A stretch of DNA of 64,000 nt from Bordetella parapertussis (GTDB taxonomy: Bacteria; Pseudomonadota; Gammaproteobacteria; Burkholderiales; Burkholderiaceae_B), in the NCBI GenBank assembly GCA_945897365.1, contig CAMDFD010000002.1, positions 186,001 to 250,000 on the forward strand, given 5' to 3'. The translations under genes were made by a program, and so were the position numbers. Below, piece by piece: positions 45,157 to 54,265 of the stretch. The notes under the pieces are model-generated. The model did no database searches. It was not told the DNA's origin and worked only from the letters and a program-made list of their open reading frames with translations. Position 1 is the first letter of the stretch. Each line of letters begins with the position of its first letter.

Positions 45157-46362
45157 ATGTCCGACTCCCTGCCCCTTGAAGGCATTCGCGTTGTTGAATT
45201 TACACATATGGTCATGGGCCCCACCTGTGGGATGATCCTAGGAGATCTCGGCGCCGAAGTGATCAAAGTCGAACCGCTCGCGGGTGACAACACACGCAAA
45301 CTACTGGGCTCAGGCTCAGGTTTTTTTCCGATGTTTAACCGCAATAAGAAAAGTATCGCGGTCGACGTCAAACACCCGGCAGGCAAGGAAATCGTCCTCA
45401 AACTACTTGGTTCCGCCGATGTGTTTAGCGAAAATTTCAAAAGCGGCACCATGGAGAAACTGGGCTTTGGCTATGAGGCGCTCTCCAAACTTAACCCTGC
45501 TCTGATTTATGTGTCGCACAAGGGCTTTTTGCCTGGACCGTATGAACACCGTACGGCACTCGACGAAGTGGTGCAGATGATGGGCGGACTCGCCTACATG
45601 ACAGGCCCTGTCGGACAGCCTTTGCGCGCGGGCTCGAGCGTCAATGACATCATGGGTGGCATGTTTGGTGCGATCGGTGTTTTGGCTTCGCTACAAAAAC
45701 GACATCGCACAGGTAAAGGACAAGAGGTCGCGAGCGCGTTATTTGAGAACAATGTCTTTTTAGTCGCGCAACACATGATGCAATTTGCCGTGACAGGCGT
45801 GCCTGCTAATCCAATGCCTAACCGCCTCAGCGCCTGGGCCGTCTACGATGTCTTTACCGTCAAGGATGGTGAGCAAATATTTTTATCAGCTGTCAGCGAT
45901 ACCCAGTGGGCTATCTTGTGTAAAGAGTTCGGCTTTGATGACCTCAAGGCAGACGACAGACTGGTGACGAATAATGATCGCGTCAAAGCACGTAGCTGGC
46001 TCATCCCAATCTTGCGTGAAAGATTTGGAGCACTGAGTGCAAAAGAACTCAGCACCCGTTTCGAGCAATGTGGTCTACCTTATGCGCCGATTACGCGCCC
46101 CCATGACTTGTTTGACGATCCACATCTACTCGCCACAGGCGGACTCGCGCCCGTCACCATCTCTGCCGACAATACCGGCGCTGGGCGTGAAATAGAAACC
46201 CGCGTCGCCCTGCTACCGATTGCGCTTGAGGGTGAGCGCCTGCAAGTTCGCAAAGCCCCCCCTAAAATTGGCGCCGATACGATTGCGCTTTTACAAAGCA
46301 TTGGTTACACCCAAGAAGAAATCTCAGCCCTCAAAGACAACGGAGTCGTCACATGGAATTAA
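45157..46362 (+). CDS. CaiB/BaiF family (class III) CoA-transferase
   Basis: A 401-residue protein from ATG at 45157, with GAAGG six bases upstream; a neighbouring in-frame ATG at 45154 is also possible. Motifs are GIRVVEFTHMVMGPTCG, EVIKVEPLAGDNTRK and FNRNKKSIAVD. The presumed catalytic D164 lies in SSVNDIMGGMFG. It moves CoA between carboxylic acids; the substrate is unknown. Its last 10 bases overlap the next SDR gene. Confidence 0.92.
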   Translation: MSDSLPLEGIRVVEFTHMVMGPTCGMILGDLGAEVIKVEPLAGDNTRKLLGSGSGFFPMFNRNKKSIAVDVKHPAGKEIVLKLLGSADVFSENFKSGTMEKLGFGYEALSKLNPALIYVSHKGFLPGPYEHRTALDEVVQMMGGLAYMTGPVGQPLRAGSSVNDIMGGMFGAIGVLASLQKRHRTGKGQEVASALFENNVFLVAQHMMQFAVTGVPANPMPNRLSAWAVYDVFTVKDGEQIFLSAVSDTQWAILCKEFGFDDLKADDRLVTNNDRVKARSWLIPILRERFGALSAKELSTRFEQCGLPYAPITRPHDLFDDPHLLATGGLAPVTISADNTGAGREIETRVALLPIALEGERLQVRKAPPKIGADTIALLQSIGYTQEEISALKDNGVVTWN

Positions 46363-47153
46363 ACCTCAACAACAAGCACGTGTTGATCACGGGTGGCAGC
46401 AGAGGCATTGGTCTAGCTTGCGCCAAGGTGTTTCTCGAAGAAGGCTGCAAGGTCAGCTTGGTCTCGCGCGACCCAGCCAACCTTGAGAAAGCAAAAATAC
46501 TGCTGTCGACACAAGTCCCCGGTAGTCAAGAACGCATCGCTTTATTTTCTGCAGAACTCCAGAAAGCGGACTCTGCCGAGCGCGCGCTTGATGAAGCTGA
46601 AAAAGCCTTTGGCGCACTCGATATTTTAGTCAACTCTGCGGGTGCAGCTAAACGCACGCCGGCAGACAACCTCTCACCCGCGTTTTTTCGCGAAGCCATG
46701 GATGCCAAGTTTTTTACTTATATCAATATGATTGATCCAGTGATCAAACGTATGGGTGCGCGTGGCGAAGGGGTGATTGTGAATGTCGTGGGCGCAGGGG
46801 GTAAGGTACCCAGCACCGTGCATATCGCAGGTGGTAGCGCCAATGCGGCACTCATGCTCACTACCGCCGGACTGGCGGTCGCTTATGGACCTAAAGGCGT
46901 GCGCATTAATGCCGTCAACCCCTCAGGGACACTCACCGACCGCCTGATTGAAGGACTGAAAGTCAATGCCGATCATGAGAACATCAGTCCCGAAGAGGTC
47001 CTCAAGCGCATGACCTCTCAAGTTCCGATGGGCAGACTCGCGAGCCCAGAGGAGGTTGCCGATACCGTGGTCTATCTCGCCTCTAATCGTGCAAGCTATG
47101 TTACGGGTACGGTCATTACCATGGATGGTGCGGCACATCCCGTCGTGGTGTAG
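46353..47153 (+). CDS. SDR-family protein lacking the catalytic Tyr/Lys
   Basis: A 266-residue SDR-fold protein. The coenzyme site is intact (TGGSRGIG, residues 13-20, and NSAGAAK near 94-100). The catalytic positions are not: the Ser region reads NVVGAGG, and where YxxxK is expected stands G160-x3-N164 (AGGSANAAL). The C-terminal TGTVITMDGAA is typical. It may bind NAD(P) without the usual hydride chemistry or use another mechanism; such GNAA-type SDRs are known. Coupled to the CoA-transferase, so it may act on the acyl-CoA product. Confidence 0.85.
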   Translation: MELNLNNKHVLITGGSRGIGLACAKVFLEEGCKVSLVSRDPANLEKAKILLSTQVPGSQERIALFSAELQKADSAERALDEAEKAFGALDILVNSAGAAKRTPADNLSPAFFREAMDAKFFTYINMIDPVIKRMGARGEGVIVNVVGAGGKVPSTVHIAGGSANAALMLTTAGLAVAYGPKGVRINAVNPSGTLTDRLIEGLKVNADHENISPEEVLKRMTSQVPMGRLASPEEVADTVVYLASNRASYVTGTVITMDGAAHPVVV

Positions 47154-47171
47154 GCCACTTTTAGGCTACTT

Positions 47172-48155
47172 TCAGGTCCGCATCATCTCAAGATATTGTT
47201 TGATGATGTCCTGGTAGGATGCGTCGGCCTTAAGACCAAAGCGATGGGTCCGTTGGCAATCAAAGCGTGCAGGCCAACCTCCCACAATGCGTTTGATTTG
47301 TTCATCGGGTTCGACTGTGACGAGGGCGGCGACTTGCTCGCCTGCCACCTCACGTAAAGCCTGCAACATCTCACCGACCGTCACCGTCAATGCGGGCAAA
47401 TTCAGTGCGGTTCGACCGCCAAACGCCTCACGGGAAGCCTCCGCCACCGCGAGCACGCCCGCGATGGAGGTCAGAGGCGAAGACAGTGCGACTGCCGTGT
47501 CAAGGCTGACGGGACAACGCGTTGCGACACCCGCGAGGGGCTCGCGCACGATCCCGGATAGAAAACTGGAGGCCGCACCGTTAGGACGACCGGGACGCAC
47601 CGAAACAGTCATGAGTCGAGCGACCCGCCCATCGATATAGCCCTTACGGGTGTAGTCGGCAATCAACTGCTCACAGATGAACTTGTGGATGCCATAACTA
47701 GATTGCGGCGTCGGCAAGGTCGTGTCGGTCACGACAGCCGGCAACGGGATCGCCGAGTCTGAACCAAACACCGCCACTGAGCTTGCGAAGAACAACAACG
47801 GCGCCTGGCCTGAGCGTGCGTGCTGCGCACGTAAGCCTTCGAGCAGAACGCGAGTCGCCTCAAGATTGGAGCGCAATCCCAATTCAAAATCCGTCTCGCA
47901 CTCTCCTGAGACGGCCGAGGCCAAATGAAACACCGCATCGTAGTTCTTGCGAAGCAAGTCAGGGAGGCGCAGCAGCAAATCGCCTGTGTCGATGCGGACT
48001 TTAGGATGGCTCGTCAGTGCCTGACGGGACGGCGCAACCAGATCAGTCAAGGTCAAGCTTGACAAGGACTGGCCTCGCAGCCCATCACGCTTTAAAAGCT
48101 CGCTTGCGAGCAACGTACCTAAAAACCCTGCACCACCAGTGATCAAAATATTCAT
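47172..48155 (-). CDS. denD: D-erythronate dehydrogenase DenD
   Basis: A 327-residue extended SDR (epimerase-like) with ITGGAGFLG at residues 5-13, S125/S126 (FFASSVAVFG), Y154 and K158 (YGIHK). It closely fits DenD, which oxidises D-erythronate at C2 with NAD(+). It is the last gene of otnK-otnC-denD, two bases behind the otnC stop. Convergent with the SDR gene. Confidence 0.85.
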   Translation of the reverse strand: MNILITGGAGFLGTLLASELLKRDGLRGQSLSSLTLTDLVAPSRQALTSHPKVRIDTGDLLLRLPDLLRKNYDAVFHLASAVSGECETDFELGLRSNLEATRVLLEGLRAQHARSGQAPLLFFASSVAVFGSDSAIPLPAVVTDTTLPTPQSSYGIHKFICEQLIADYTRKGYIDGRVARLMTVSVRPGRPNGAASSFLSGIVREPLAGVATRCPVSLDTAVALSSPLTSIAGVLAVAEASREAFGGRTALNLPALTVTVGEMLQALREVAGEQVAALVTVEPDEQIKRIVGGWPARFDCQRTHRFGLKADASYQDIIKQYLEMMRT

Positions 48156-48157
48156 TT

Positions 48158-48850
48158 TTACCAGGACGCCTTAAAGTGTTGACGTAATTCCTCGATCGCA
48201 TCCTCTGACAGAGGCGCGACTGGATGACCACTATTTAAACTGCGCAGCCAGAGCCTTGCAGTCTCCTCGAGCTCTTCGAGCACTGCCATGGTCGCTGTGG
48301 TGCTTGACCCCCATACCTGAGGCCCCAAGCGATCGCACATCACCGCTCGCAATATCAGTCCGCGTTGACGATGCGTGTCGATCAACTGCGCAACATGCTC
48401 GGCCACCCGGACATCCCCCGGCCGGAAGTAAGGAACGAGCGGCACATGCCCGACTTTCATGACGAAATAAGGCGTCAACGGCGGTACGATGTCTTGCTCG
48501 CGCCAGACCCCTCTAAGCGTCAAATCCACTAACCAAGAGGAGTGTGTATGAATGACACAACTGGCCTCGGGCGCATGTTGATAAATTCGGCGATGCAAAG
48601 TCAAGGTTTTACTGGCGCGTTCGCCAGAACGCTGTTCTCCCTGCGCGTCGACCAGCGCCAGTTTTTCTGGCTCGAGAAATCCGAGGCAAGCATCAGTCGG
48701 GGTAATCAGAAAACCGCCCTGATCACCCGGGAGTTTGACGCTAATATTTCCTGTGGTGCCATGCACATAACCGCGTTCAAACAAGCTACGTCCAGCGCGA
48801 CATACCTCTTCGCGTAAATGAGCCTCGGTGTTCTCTCGCGACATACTCAT
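48158..48850 (-). CDS. otnC: 3-oxo-tetronate 4-phosphate decarboxylase OtnC (class II aldolase fold)
   Basis: A 230-residue class II aldolase/adducin-domain protein. Metal-binding IHTHSS (HxH) and a conserved GTTGNISVKLP segment match fuculose-aldolase-like OtnC, which decarboxylates 3-oxo-tetronate 4-phosphate to dihydroxyacetone phosphate. Its ATG overlaps the otnK stop by 4 bp. A second in-frame ATG is two codons downstream. Confidence 0.88.
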   Translation of the reverse strand: MSMSRENTEAHLREEVCRAGRSLFERGYVHGTTGNISVKLPGDQGGFLITPTDACLGFLEPEKLALVDAQGEQRSGERASKTLTLHRRIYQHAPEASCVIHTHSSWLVDLTLRGVWREQDIVPPLTPYFVMKVGHVPLVPYFRPGDVRVAEHVAQLIDTHRQRGLILRAVMCDRLGPQVWGSSTTATMAVLEELEETARLWLRSLNSGHPVAPLSEDAIEELRQHFKASW

Positions 48851-50133
48851 TGAGGTGTCATCCGTTTAAATGCATGGGTGAAAAATTCTTCGCGACCGAA
48901 ATTACCCGACTTCAAGGCGATATGCAGCAGTTGACCCGAGGCCTGTGTGCGCCCTGCACACCAAGGCACTCCCGGGTCGATCTGGGACCCGATTTGTAGC
49001 TGGGTCATACCCAAGGCTTGCACCACGGCGCCAGAGGTCTCACCACCGGCGACGATGAGCTGCCCGACACCTGCTTCGATCAGACCCTGAGCGATCTTGG
49101 CGAGAACGGCTTCGACCATCTGACCGGCCTGCTCTACACCCAGACGCTCCTGCACCACTTGCAACACCTCAGGCGCCGCTGTTGAATAGATCAGGATCGG
49201 CCGCTCACCTAATTTGGGTCGCGCCCACGCAAGAGCTTGCTGTGCCGCGGCATCAAGCGCCTCAGCGCCCTTGGCCAAGTGCAAAGGATCGAACGCATAA
49301 CTGGCGCCGCCTTGTGCGACAAAATGCGCCACCTGCGCATTAGTGGCACGCGAACAACTGCCGGACAGAATCGCCTTGGCACCAGAAACAGGCGGTAACG
49401 CAGCCGCTTGAGAATTGGGCTCGATCGCAAAGTTAGCGGGCAAACCGATCGCTACACCTGAGCCTGCCGTCACAAGAGGCATGTCAGCTAGAGCTGGGGC
49501 CAAGCGATACAAATCGGCATTGCTGATTGCATCGACAATCGCGATCCCTATGCCCTGTTGGCGCAACGCAGCGATGCGTGCACGAATGGCATCGGCTCCC
49601 TGTGCGACCACAGCATAATCAATCAAACCAACGGTATGCCTGGTTTGTGGCGCGAGCACCCGCGACAAATTGGGATCCTTCATTGGCGTCAACGGATGGT
49701 TTTGCATGCCACTCTCATTGAGCAGAACATCGCCCACAAACAAATGGCCTTTGAAGACGGTACGACCAACATCAGGAAAGGCGGGCGTAGCGATTGTAAA
49801 ATCCGTCTTTAACGCGTCCATCAGCGCATCGATGACCGGACCAATATTGCCCTGCGCTGTCGAGTCGAAGGTTGAGCAGTACTTGAAATAAATTTGACGC
49901 GCACCTTGTGCACGGAGCCAGGTACAGGCTTTTAGAGACTGCGCGACCGCTTCAGCGGGGGCGATCGTACGGCTTTTGAGAGACACCACAACGGCGTCGA
50001 CCTCTGCGTCCACAGCTGTCTCAGGCACCCCGATTGTTTGCAGGACACGCATCCCCGCCCGCACCAAATTGTTCGCCAAGTCGGTAGCGCCGGTAAAGTC
50101 ATCGGCAATGCACCCTAACAACACCTGCTTCAT
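48847..50133 (-). CDS. otnK: 3-oxo-tetronate kinase OtnK (four-carbon acid sugar kinase)
   Basis: A 428-residue kinase from ATG at 50133; the in-frame start at 50163 has nothing to recommend it. The N-terminal domain starts LLGCIADDFTGATDLANNL, and YFKYCSTFDSTAQGNIG is a family mark. The C-terminal nucleotide-binding domain holds IVAGGETSGAVVQALG. It phosphorylates 3-oxo-tetronate with ATP. Operon head; the partner isomerase gene otnI is not in the window. Confidence 0.9.
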   Translation of the reverse strand: MKQVLLGCIADDFTGATDLANNLVRAGMRVLQTIGVPETAVDAEVDAVVVSLKSRTIAPAEAVAQSLKACTWLRAQGARQIYFKYCSTFDSTAQGNIGPVIDALMDALKTDFTIATPAFPDVGRTVFKGHLFVGDVLLNESGMQNHPLTPMKDPNLSRVLAPQTRHTVGLIDYAVVAQGADAIRARIAALRQQGIGIAIVDAISNADLYRLAPALADMPLVTAGSGVAIGLPANFAIEPNSQAAALPPVSGAKAILSGSCSRATNAQVAHFVAQGGASYAFDPLHLAKGAEALDAAAQQALAWARPKLGERPILIYSTAAPEVLQVVQERLGVEQAGQMVEAVLAKIAQGLIEAGVGQLIVAGGETSGAVVQALGMTQLQIGSQIDPGVPWCAGRTQASGQLLHIALKSGNFGREEFFTHAFKRMTPQ

Positions 50134-50247
50134 GATTGATCCATCCGAAGATCGCCCAACCATCTGGTTGGTCGTTAAATTATATGCCTGCGCACAGAGA
50201 GTTTCGCTTGGAGACCAGACCTACTACACTGCCATGAAACCCGATTC

Positions 50248-50283
50248 ATGGGTTAGCACTTTTTTATGGGTTAGCACTTTTTT
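50248..50283 (+). repeat. Two tandem 18-bp copies in the otnK-ogt divergent region
   Basis: The unit ATGGGTTAGCACTTTTTT occurs twice without a gap, the second copy running on into a longer T tract. It lies 20 bp before the ogt start, where it may alter spacing of the leader or arise from replication slippage. Confidence 0.7.
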
Positions 50284-50302
50284 TATAGAGGCTTCGGTCA
50301 TC

Positions 50303-50848
50303 ATGCCTAAAGTCGCCACGATTTATTATGGTCAAGCGCCGACGCCTTTCGGTCCGGGACTGATTGGCTGGAACGCGCAAGGCATTGTGCTCTTACATCT
50401 GCTGCAAGCGGACGATCCTGAGGCTAGGGAAATCTTGGCACGACAGTATTCAGGGTGTACGTTACAGCGCGCCGATTCGCACGCGCGCGCGCTGCTTGAA
50501 CAGGCTTTTAAGCAAGAGCCGTCTGGCGAGCCAGGTAAGCCTGATACCAGACTTAAGCTCGTGTTAAATGGCAGCCCTTTCCAGCTCAAAGTCTGGCAAG
50601 GACTGCAAGAGATCCCCTTGGGACACGTCCGCACCTATGGCGAACTCGCCGAGGCACTCGGTCATCCCGGTGCCGCACGCGCGGTCGGAACCGCCCTTGC
50701 CGCGAATCAGCTCGCCTATGTCGTGCCTTGCCACCGCATAATCCGCGCGTCGGGCGAATCCGGCCAATACCGCTGGGGGGCCGAGCGAAAAGCGCAGATG
50801 CTTGCCTGGGAAACCCGCCAACTTGCAGACTCGAACGCCGCCCGTTAG
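50303..50848 (+). CDS. ogt: Methylated-DNA--protein-cysteine S-methyltransferase
   Basis: A 181-residue repair protein. The active site VPCHRII (C143) and the helix-turn-helix segment GHVRTYGELAEALG with RAVGTALAANQ are conserved. It removes alkyl groups from O6-alkylguanine in a suicide reaction. The listed start is the ATG at 50303; the long upstream extension of the frame is the antisense of otnK. Other in-frame ATGs occur from 50234, and the start is not certain because no strong RBS stands out. Confidence 0.9.
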   Translation: MPKVATIYYGQAPTPFGPGLIGWNAQGIVLLHLLQADDPEAREILARQYSGCTLQRADSHARALLEQAFKQEPSGEPGKPDTRLKLVLNGSPFQLKVWQGLQEIPLGHVRTYGELAEALGHPGAARAVGTALAANQLAYVVPCHRIIRASGESGQYRWGAERKAQMLAWETRQLADSNAAR

Positions 50849-50887
50849 CATTTGCCCACAATTTCACAAAAACAAGGACATTGACAC

Positions 50888-52000
50888 ATGAGTCAGCTGT
50901 TTACGCCTACCAATATCGGTCCTCTTGAACTACCCAATCGCATCGTGATCGCCCCGATGTGCCAATACTCTGCGCAAGAGGGCAAAACCACCGACTGGCA
51001 TACGATTCACCTTGGACACATGGCCTTATCTGGCGCTGGCCTGCTTATTATCGAAGCCACGGCTGTCGAAGACATCGGCCGCATTACCCACGGCTGCGTG
51101 GGTTTGTACTCTGACGCAACAGAAGCCGCCCTCAAAAAGACGATTGACGCAGTGCGGCAATACGCTTCAATGCCCATCATGATTCAGCTGGCGCATGCGG
51201 GCCGCAAGGGCTCTAGCGCCCGCCCCTGGGAAGGTGGTCAACTGATTGCGCTCAAGGACGGAGGCTGGCAATCGGTCGGACCCTCTGCCATCCCACAACT
51301 GCCAACGGAAACATCCCCGCTGGCGCTCGACAAGGCGGGTTTGGCCCGTATTCGCGAGGCGTTTGTCGACTCCGCTAAACGCGCCCTTCGCATCGGCTTT
51401 GACGGTATCGAACTACATGGAGCGCACGGTTATCTCTTGCACCAATTTTTATCTCCGATCGCCAACCAGCGAACCGACGAGTACGGTGGCTCGCTGGCCA
51501 ACCGCATGCGCTTTCCGCTCGAGGTATTCGATGCAGTACGTGCCATCACCCCAAAAACAATCAGCCTAGGGATCCGCATTTCAGCGACAGACTGGGCCGA
51601 GGGTGGCTGGACCCCAGAGGAAAGCGTTGAGTTTTGCAATATGTTGAAAGCCCGCGGCTGCGACTTTATCGATGTGTCGAGCGGCGGCGTTTCCCACCAG
51701 CAAAAAATCCCTTTAGGTCCCAAATATCAGGTGCCTCTGGCGACCACCATCAAAAAAGGAACGGGGTTACCCACGATGACGGTAGGGCTGATCACCGCGG
51801 CCAAAGAAGCCGAGGACATCATTGCAACCGGCGAAGCCGATATGGTCGCACTGGCACGCGGCATGTTGTATGACCCGCGCTGGCCTTGGCACGCTGCGGC
51901 CGAATTGGGTGCCTCGATTCAGGCACCCAAGCAATACTGGCGTTCACAGCCTCGCGGTTTGACCACGCTGTTTGGTGATGCAAAAACGGGCGGACGTTAA
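50888..52000 (+). CDS. NADH:flavin oxidoreductase (Old Yellow Enzyme, YqjM/XenA type)
   Basis: A 370-residue FMN-dependent ene-reductase. C25 and Y27 (APMCQYSA) mark the YqjM-like thermophilic subclass. The substrate-anchoring pair H177/H180 (HGAHGYLLHQFLSP) and a GRKGSSARPW segment are present. It reduces activated alkenes using NAD(P)H. Its last four bases overlap the convergent yajQ gene. Confidence 0.92.
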   Translation: MSQLFTPTNIGPLELPNRIVIAPMCQYSAQEGKTTDWHTIHLGHMALSGAGLLIIEATAVEDIGRITHGCVGLYSDATEAALKKTIDAVRQYASMPIMIQLAHAGRKGSSARPWEGGQLIALKDGGWQSVGPSAIPQLPTETSPLALDKAGLARIREAFVDSAKRALRIGFDGIELHGAHGYLLHQFLSPIANQRTDEYGGSLANRMRFPLEVFDAVRAITPKTISLGIRISATDWAEGGWTPEESVEFCNMLKARGCDFIDVSSGGVSHQQKIPLGPKYQVPLATTIKKGTGLPTMTVGLITAAKEAEDIIATGEADMVALARGMLYDPRWPWHAAAELGASIQAPKQYWRSQPRGLTTLFGDAKTGGR

Positions 52001-52479
52001 TCCCGGAAATTATTGAATTGAAGCGGCAGTGGGACATCCGCTTTTTTCAGCAACGCGATGGCCTCTTGGAGGTCGTCGCGTTTTTTACCTGTCACGCGTA
52101 ATTTTTCACCTGTGATTTGCGACTCGACCTTGAGTTTGGCCTCTTTCATGGCCGCAATTAGTTTTTTAGAGATCGGCTGCTCTATTCCCTGCTTGATCGT
52201 AATTTTTTGACGTGCGCCTCCCAAGTTTTCTAGGGGGTCTGCGATATCCATCGAGCGAATATCGATCCCACGCGCGCTCAGGCGACTGCGCAAAATGTCC
52301 AGCATCTGCTTGAGCTGAAAGGCGCTCGAGGCGACCTGGGTCACGACAAAGCCCTCAAGCTCAAATTTAGCGTCTGTACCCTTGAAATCAAAACGGGTCG
52401 AGAGCTCGCGATTGGCTTGATCCAAGGCGTTGGTCAACTCATGTTTATCGACTTCAGAAACCACATCAAAAGAAGGCAT
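51997..52479 (-). CDS. yajQ: YajQ-family nucleotide-binding protein
   Basis: A 160-residue YajQ protein: MPSFDVVSEVDKHELTNA start, FDFKGTDAKFEL, and a C-terminal LPLQFNNFRD. Family members bind cyclic di-GMP or nucleotides and affect gene expression in Xanthomonas; the role here is unknown. Divergent from the MOSC gene. Confidence 0.93.
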   Translation of the reverse strand: MPSFDVVSEVDKHELTNALDQANRELSTRFDFKGTDAKFELEGFVVTQVASSAFQLKQMLDILRSRLSARGIDIRSMDIADPLENLGGARQKITIKQGIEQPISKKLIAAMKEAKLKVESQITGEKLRVTGKKRDDLQEAIALLKKADVPLPLQFNNFRD

Positions 52480-52549
52480 AACGAAATCCTGACAAAAGTA
52501 AGAAGTTCATTTTAGAATACAACGACTACAGATACGCAGGAAGACCAGC

Positions 52550-53410
52550 ATGGCAGACTGTACTGGCGTCATCAGCCAGATGTTTATATACCCAGTGAAG
52601 TCTTGTGCGGGTATCGAAGTTTCAGAAGCCATCCTATACAAAACGGGGCTTTCCTATGACCGTGAATGGATAATCGTTGACCAAGACGGTGCGTTTGTGA
52701 CTCAGCGCCAGATTCCACACATGGTTTGGATCTCGCCCAGGCTGACTGCAGACGCTTTATATCTGAGCGCCCCCGAACATGCAGAGGTCAGGATTCCTCT
52801 CAGTACCGCGGGCACCTCCAGACAAGTCACCGTTTGGCGTGACACCCTGATCGGCGACGACATGGGAGACGAAGTCGCGGCGTGGCTCGATACTTTTTTA
52901 GCTGTGCCAGGCAAACACTATCGCTTGATTCGGTTTTCTCCAACGTCAAGCCGGACCTCCCAGAGAGAATGGACCGGTGACATCGTGGCGCAGAATATGT
53001 TTAGCGATGGCTTTGCGCTTCTTGTTGTGACGCAACACGCTTTAGAGGTGTTGAATGAGCGACTCATGGAACATGGCCATGAACCGGTTGATATGTTGCG
53101 CTTTCGGCCCAATCTCGTGCTCGAAGGCCTAGACGCACACGCCGAGGACGAGCTCGCCAACATGATGCTCCATACCGCGAGCGGACTGATCGACCTCAAA
53201 CTGGTCAAGCCCTGTGGACGCTGCCCCATTCCTAATATCGATCCCTATACCGCGACAAGTTCTCCCGAAGTCATGGAAACACTTGCCGCCTACCGCCGCT
53301 TATCTCGGATGCACGATGCGATCTGTTTCGGGATGAATGGCATTGTTTTGACTGGCGAAGGGCAAATGATTCGTGTCGGTCAACCTTTTGAAGCGCAGCT
53401 GGCTGTTTGA
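52550..53410 (+). CDS. MOSC domain-containing protein (YcbX/mARC-like)
   Basis: A 286-residue protein: N-terminal beta-barrel domain (IYPVKSCAGIEVSEA, about 13-100), then the MOSC domain (DGFALLVVT onwards) with KPCGRCPIPNID, whose cysteine coordinates molybdenum in this family. It probably reduces N-hydroxylated compounds with a redox partner. A 2Fe-2S C-terminal domain as in YcbX is absent. Confidence 0.88.
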   Translation: MADCTGVISQMFIYPVKSCAGIEVSEAILYKTGLSYDREWIIVDQDGAFVTQRQIPHMVWISPRLTADALYLSAPEHAEVRIPLSTAGTSRQVTVWRDTLIGDDMGDEVAAWLDTFLAVPGKHYRLIRFSPTSSRTSQREWTGDIVAQNMFSDGFALLVVTQHALEVLNERLMEHGHEPVDMLRFRPNLVLEGLDAHAEDELANMMLHTASGLIDLKLVKPCGRCPIPNIDPYTATSSPEVMETLAAYRRLSRMHDAICFGMNGIVLTGEGQMIRVGQPFEAQLAV

Positions 53411-53447
53411 CTGATCTGCGCCTCGTCATCTTGCAAGGAGCCACACA

Positions 53448-53489
53448 ATGTTAAGCTTGTTTCGCTTGCTTTACGCACAGCCCTACTAG
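53448..53489 (+). CDS. Possible 13-residue leader peptide
   Basis: A 14-codon frame (MLSLFRLLYAQPY) has an excellent AAGGAG site seven bases before its ATG and ends 12 bp ahead of the DUF5993 gene. It could be a leader peptide or the remains of a longer gene. The only evidence is the site and position. Confidence 0.35.
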   Translation: MLSLFRLLYAQPY

Positions 53490-53501
53490 GATGCGACACC
53501 C

Positions 53502-53660
53502 ATGATCATGATGCTGCCTTTTTTAACCGCCCTCGTTGCAATCGTCCTCACGATACGCGGCGATAGAATACCTGCCATCATTGGCTGGGGTGTGACTTTT
53601 ATCATCTTTCTGGTGTGGTTGCAGTACCACATGACAGACAAACTCAATCTTTCTTTCTGA
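53502..53660 (+). CDS. DUF5993-like small membrane protein
   Basis: A 52-residue protein with two short hydrophobic segments (MLPFLTALVAIVLTIRGD and IIGWGVTFIIFLVWLQYHM). It resembles the DUF5993 family, found next to DsbB-like genes. Function unknown; it may assist or stabilise the DsbB-like protein encoded 8 bp downstream. Confidence 0.7.
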   Translation: MIMMLPFLTALVAIVLTIRGDRIPAIIGWGVTFIIFLVWLQYHMTDKLNLSF

Positions 53661-53668
53661 GGTCGGTC

Positions 53669-54265
53669 ATGGACTATTCAAGTCGCACACAAAGTGCAAA
53701 CGGCCAAGGGATCTCGTTCTGGTTCAATGCACTCGCCTTGCTAGGCGTTTGCTCCTCGCTGCTGATGGCGTTTTATTGGCAGATCGTTTTTAACGAACTG
53801 CCCTGTCCGCTCTGTCAACTGCAACGCGTTGCCCTCACGCTGGCCGGTATTGGCATCATGCTCAACGTTCGGTTTGGACCCTCTGCCGTGCACTATGCCC
53901 TGATCCTCGCCTCCGCGCTTGGAGGGGCGACGGCCTCCGTGCGTCAGGTTCTCTTGCATATCGAGCCCGGTGACACTGGCTACGGCTCAACGCTTTTTGG
54001 CTTGCACTTTTATACCTGGGCCTTTGTTTCTTTTGTCATGATGCTGGTGTTTTGCGCCGTGATGCTGTGCATCGACAGAAATCAACTCTCGACGCCTCGC
54101 GTAAAACTCTCCAATCGTACTCAAGCAAATGCGCGTATTGCCACACTCTTGATGGGCCTCTTTTTACTCATTACCCTCGCCAACCTCATCAGCGCACTCA
54201 TGGTCTGCCAGTTTGGTTCCTGCCCAGATAACCCGACCGAATATCTCTGGAAGTTTGGGTTTTGA
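53669..54265 (+). CDS. dsbB: DsbB-family disulfide bond formation protein
   Basis: A 198-residue protein with four membrane segments. The first periplasmic pair is C46-x2-C49 (LPCPLCQLQR), and a second pair lies near the C-terminus (CQFGSC). These are the DsbB relay pairs that pass electrons from DsbA to quinone, although the second pair lies after the fourth segment, unlike E. coli DsbB. ATG at 53669 has GAGG ahead. Its TGA overlaps the next start (TTGA). Confidence 0.85.
   Translation: MDYSSRTQSANGQGISFWFNALALLGVCSSLLMAFYWQIVFNELPCPLCQLQRVALTLAGIGIMLNVRFGPSAVHYALILASALGGATASVRQVLLHIEPGDTGYGSTLFGLHFYTWAFVSFVMMLVFCAVMLCIDRNQLSTPRVKLSNRTQANARIATLLMGLFLLITLANLISALMVCQFGSCPDNPTEYLWKFGF

Noticed and set aside
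45060..45452. N-terminal extension of the GNAT gene
   Set aside because: Antisense of the CoA-transferase; AGGAG precedes the ATG at 45059.
49976..50302. N-terminal extension of ogt
   Set aside because: Mostly antisense to otnK; the Ogt fold begins at MPKVATIYYG.
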